Shown piece by piece: positions 6,470 to 7,825 of a DNA stretch of 7,825 bases. Under the pieces are notes generated by a model. The model did not search any database. It was not told where the DNA came from and saw only the letters and a list, made by a program, of their open reading frames with translations. A program made the translations under genes and the position numbers. Source of the stretch: Bacteroidota bacterium (GTDB taxonomy: Bacteria; Bacteroidota; Bacteroidia; Cytophagales; Cyclobacteriaceae); the NCBI GenBank assembly GCA_023393375.1, contig JAEWLI010000003.1, forward strand, positions 1 to 7,825, read 5' to 3'. Each line of letters begins with the position of its first letter. The first letter of the stretch is position 1.

Positions 6470-7492
6470 TCAGATCCAAACCTTTGTCCCTTCGGTACAA
6501 TTCTGGCAAATATCTATGCTCTTTCGGGAAATAAAAAGGTTTTTTCTAAAATCCTGATACGCACTACCTTGCCACACATCAGCAAAAGAATGATCGGCAA
6601 TACTGCCCAACTTGTATTTCGCATCTTTATCAAAGCAGCATGGTACTACTCTGCCGTCCCATGCGATCACCGATGAATGCCACATCTTCCAGCAGTGATT
6701 GTAAAGTTTATTTTTTATTTGGTATTTCCCGTTGCTATCTTTTTGATACCGGGAGCGATGTTCATTTTCAGGTAGAAGTTCAGAACCATTCTCATAATCA
6801 TATATTTGCACTGTTTTATATCTGGCTTCATTTGCTCCGAGTTCTTTCACCAGTTTTTTTACCTGTCGGGCTTCATTTTCATTGTGTTTCATCACCAAAT
6901 ATTGAATGATGATATATGGTTTTTTACTTTTCAACTTTTTTTTGGCTGCTACCAAATTCTTAATTCCTGATAATACTTTATCCAGACTTCCCCCTACTCG
7001 ATATTTTTCATAGGTATCCTGATCAAGTCCATCGAGAGAAATCACCAGCCGGCTCAGTTGAGATTGTACGGTCTTTTCAGCATTTTGTGGTGTGAGGTAA
7101 TGTGCATTGGTGGAAGTGGCTGTATAAATTCCTTTTGACTCAGCATAGGCGACCATTTCGGTAAATTGGGGATGCAAATAGGGCTCACCCTGGAAATAAA
7201 AATTCAGGAAGCATAATACACCACTCAATTCATCAATTGCTTTTTTAAATACATCCGGATCGATCATACCGGTAGGTCTTGAAAATGATCGCAATCCACT
7301 TGGACATTGAGGGCAACGTAGGTTGCACGAGGTAGTGGGTTCGATAGAAATACTGGCAGGTAATCCGGCTACATATGGTTTTCTTTTTAATCTGGATAAA
7401 TAGAAGCTTCCCACCAGCTTCAACCCATTACCCATTTTCTGGGTATTGAGCCTGGAAATAAAACTTAATATATCCCTGAACTTGCCTGGCAT
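6470..7492 (-). CDS. Radical SAM protein with SPASM-type C-terminal domain
   Basis: The product is 340 residues. After a basic, amphipathic N-terminal extension (1-45) comes a radical SAM core: ISIEPTTSCNLRCPQC places the [4Fe-4S] ligands at C56, C60 and C63, followed by a GEP motif at 102-104 that helps bind S-adenosylmethionine, and VISLDGLDQDTYEKYR (150-165). The C-terminal domain has cysteines at 267 (HCWKMW), 285/286 (VVPCCFD), 329 and 332 (CQNC), with IAWDG at 276-280 and LGSIADHSFADVW at 295-307. This is a SPASM-like pattern with enough ligands for one auxiliary cluster. Relatives include peptide-modifying enzymes, anaerobic sulfatase maturases and small-molecule enzymes, and I cannot choose among them. 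No RiPP precursor-like ORF or sulfatase is adjacent. It is the first gene of a two-gene unit with the aminotransferase. Confidence 0.93.
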   Translation of the reverse strand: MPGKFRDILSFISRLNTQKMGNGLKLVGSFYLSRLKRKPYVAGLPASISIEPTTSCNLRCPQCPSGLRSFSRPTGMIDPDVFKKAIDELSGVLCFLNFYFQGEPYLHPQFTEMVAYAESKGIYTATSTNAHYLTPQNAEKTVQSQLSRLVISLDGLDQDTYEKYRVGGSLDKVLSGIKNLVAAKKKLKSKKPYIIIQYLVMKHNENEARQVKKLVKELGANEARYKTVQIYDYENGSELLPENEHRSRYQKDSNGKYQIKNKLYNHCWKMWHSSVIAWDGRVVPCCFDKDAKYKLGSIADHSFADVWQGSAYQDFRKNLFISRKSIDICQNCTEGTKVWI

Positions 7493-7517
7493 TTAACAAT
7501 TTTTGACTAAAATACTT

Positions 7518-7549
7518 AATATATACGGTCGAAAGAATAATACGGCAAA
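7518..7549 (-). promoter_or_regulatory. Possible Bacteroidota-type promoter for the radical SAM/aminotransferase unit
   Basis: On the minus strand, TTTG (7549-7546) is followed after 20 bp by TATATATT (7525-7518), a partial match to the -33 TTTG / -7 TAnnTTTG arrangement. It would start transcription about 20 bases before the ATG at 7492. The -7 match is poor, so this is only a candidate. Confidence 0.25.
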
Positions 7550-7569
7550 ACCTTTACATTTTATTTTAT

Positions 7570-7825
7570 ATGGATATTGATATTAACCTGCTAAATCAAA
7601 AGCTGAAAAAAATTCTTCAAAAAATTCCCTTAAAGAAACTGTCCATTTATCTGTTGGCGATTTTGTTTGTACTTTTTCTGGTTATCACTGGTATCATAGT
7701 TTTTTATTCACCTGCCGAATTTGAAGCTGAATTCACCCGGGAGCTTCAGGAAGACAGGAGCCCCATGCTCGATGCTTATATGAAATTCGTTAGTTGGTTT
7801 GGTGAAAATCAGGTTGCCATTCCAA
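7570..7825 (+). CDS. N-terminus of a membrane protein, possibly PAP2-family phosphatase, 3' truncated by window edge
   Basis: An ATG at 7570 opens a frame that stays open for 85 codons to the window end. The protein begins MDIDINLLNQKLKKILQKIP, a lysine-rich, probably cytoplasmic segment. A strong hydrophobic helix follows at about 24-46 (YLLAILFVLFLVITGIIVFY at 27-46), and then the extracytoplasmic-looking PAEFEAEFTRELQEDRSPMLDAYMKFVSWFGENQVAIP. The D-x-x-M-x-x-x-S-W-F-G pattern before a next expected helix resembles the start of PAP2 (type 2 phosphatidic acid phosphatase) proteins. The catalytic motifs of that family would lie outside the window, so the family call is tentative. It is divergent from the radical SAM gene, with 77 bp between the two ATGs. 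No clear ribosome binding site is seen. Confidence 0.6.
   Translation, partial: MDIDINLLNQKLKKILQKIPLKKLSIYLLAILFVLFLVITGIIVFYSPAEFEAEFTRELQEDRSPMLDAYMKFVSWFGENQVAIP

Noticed and set aside
6425..6909. Plus-strand open frames opposite the radical SAM gene (6425-6676, 6640-6909)
   Set aside because: They are shadows of the strongly supported radical SAM coding sequence; the translations show no recognisable domain.

Overview
The window looks like chromosomal DNA from a member of the Bacteroidota, probably a Cytophagales-like lineage (the order is my inference). The evidence is a recognisable type IX secretion protein (PorZ) with its own C-terminal sorting domain, an AT-rich base composition, almost no Shine-Dalgarno sequences before the genes, and a conserved protein of a style I associate only with this phylum. 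I see no insertion sequence, phage gene, tRNA, rRNA or CRISPR array.

Layout from left to right. (1) Bases 1-347, plus strand: the 3' end of a chromate-transporter-like (ChrA) membrane protein. (2) Bases 348-979: a gene-free convergent gap, most of it filled by about eleven tandem copies of a 42-bp repeat (503-962). These copies are organised into a three-unit higher-order repeat of about 125 bp. (3) Bases 980-4520, minus strand: a tight tdk-porZ-recO operon, transcribed right to left, with an 8-bp gap and then a 1-bp stop/start overlap. (4) Bases 4521-4660: a divergent intergenic region. (5) Bases 4661-5617, plus strand: a 318-residue cytoplasmic protein of unknown function. (6) Bases 5627-7492, minus strand: a two-gene unit in which a radical SAM/SPASM enzyme precedes a class IV PLP aminotransferase. 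It ends tail to tail with the previous gene, only 9 bp apart. (7) Bases 7493-7569: a second divergent region. (8) Bases 7570-7825, plus strand: the first 85 codons of a single-pass or multi-pass membrane protein, possibly a PAP2-type phosphatase, cut by the window edge.

Most of the window is conserved chromosomal background. The tdk-porZ-recO unit links nucleotide salvage, cell-surface protein export and recombinational repair in one transcript, with no obvious shared pathway. The radical SAM/aminotransferase pair could be two steps of an unknown small-molecule or peptide modification route, but its substrate cannot be read from sequence. The least explained structure is the repeat array: it is non-coding for practical purposes, has a unit length equal to four DNA helical turns, carries a strictly kept A/T tract, and shows a clear a-b-c unit order.
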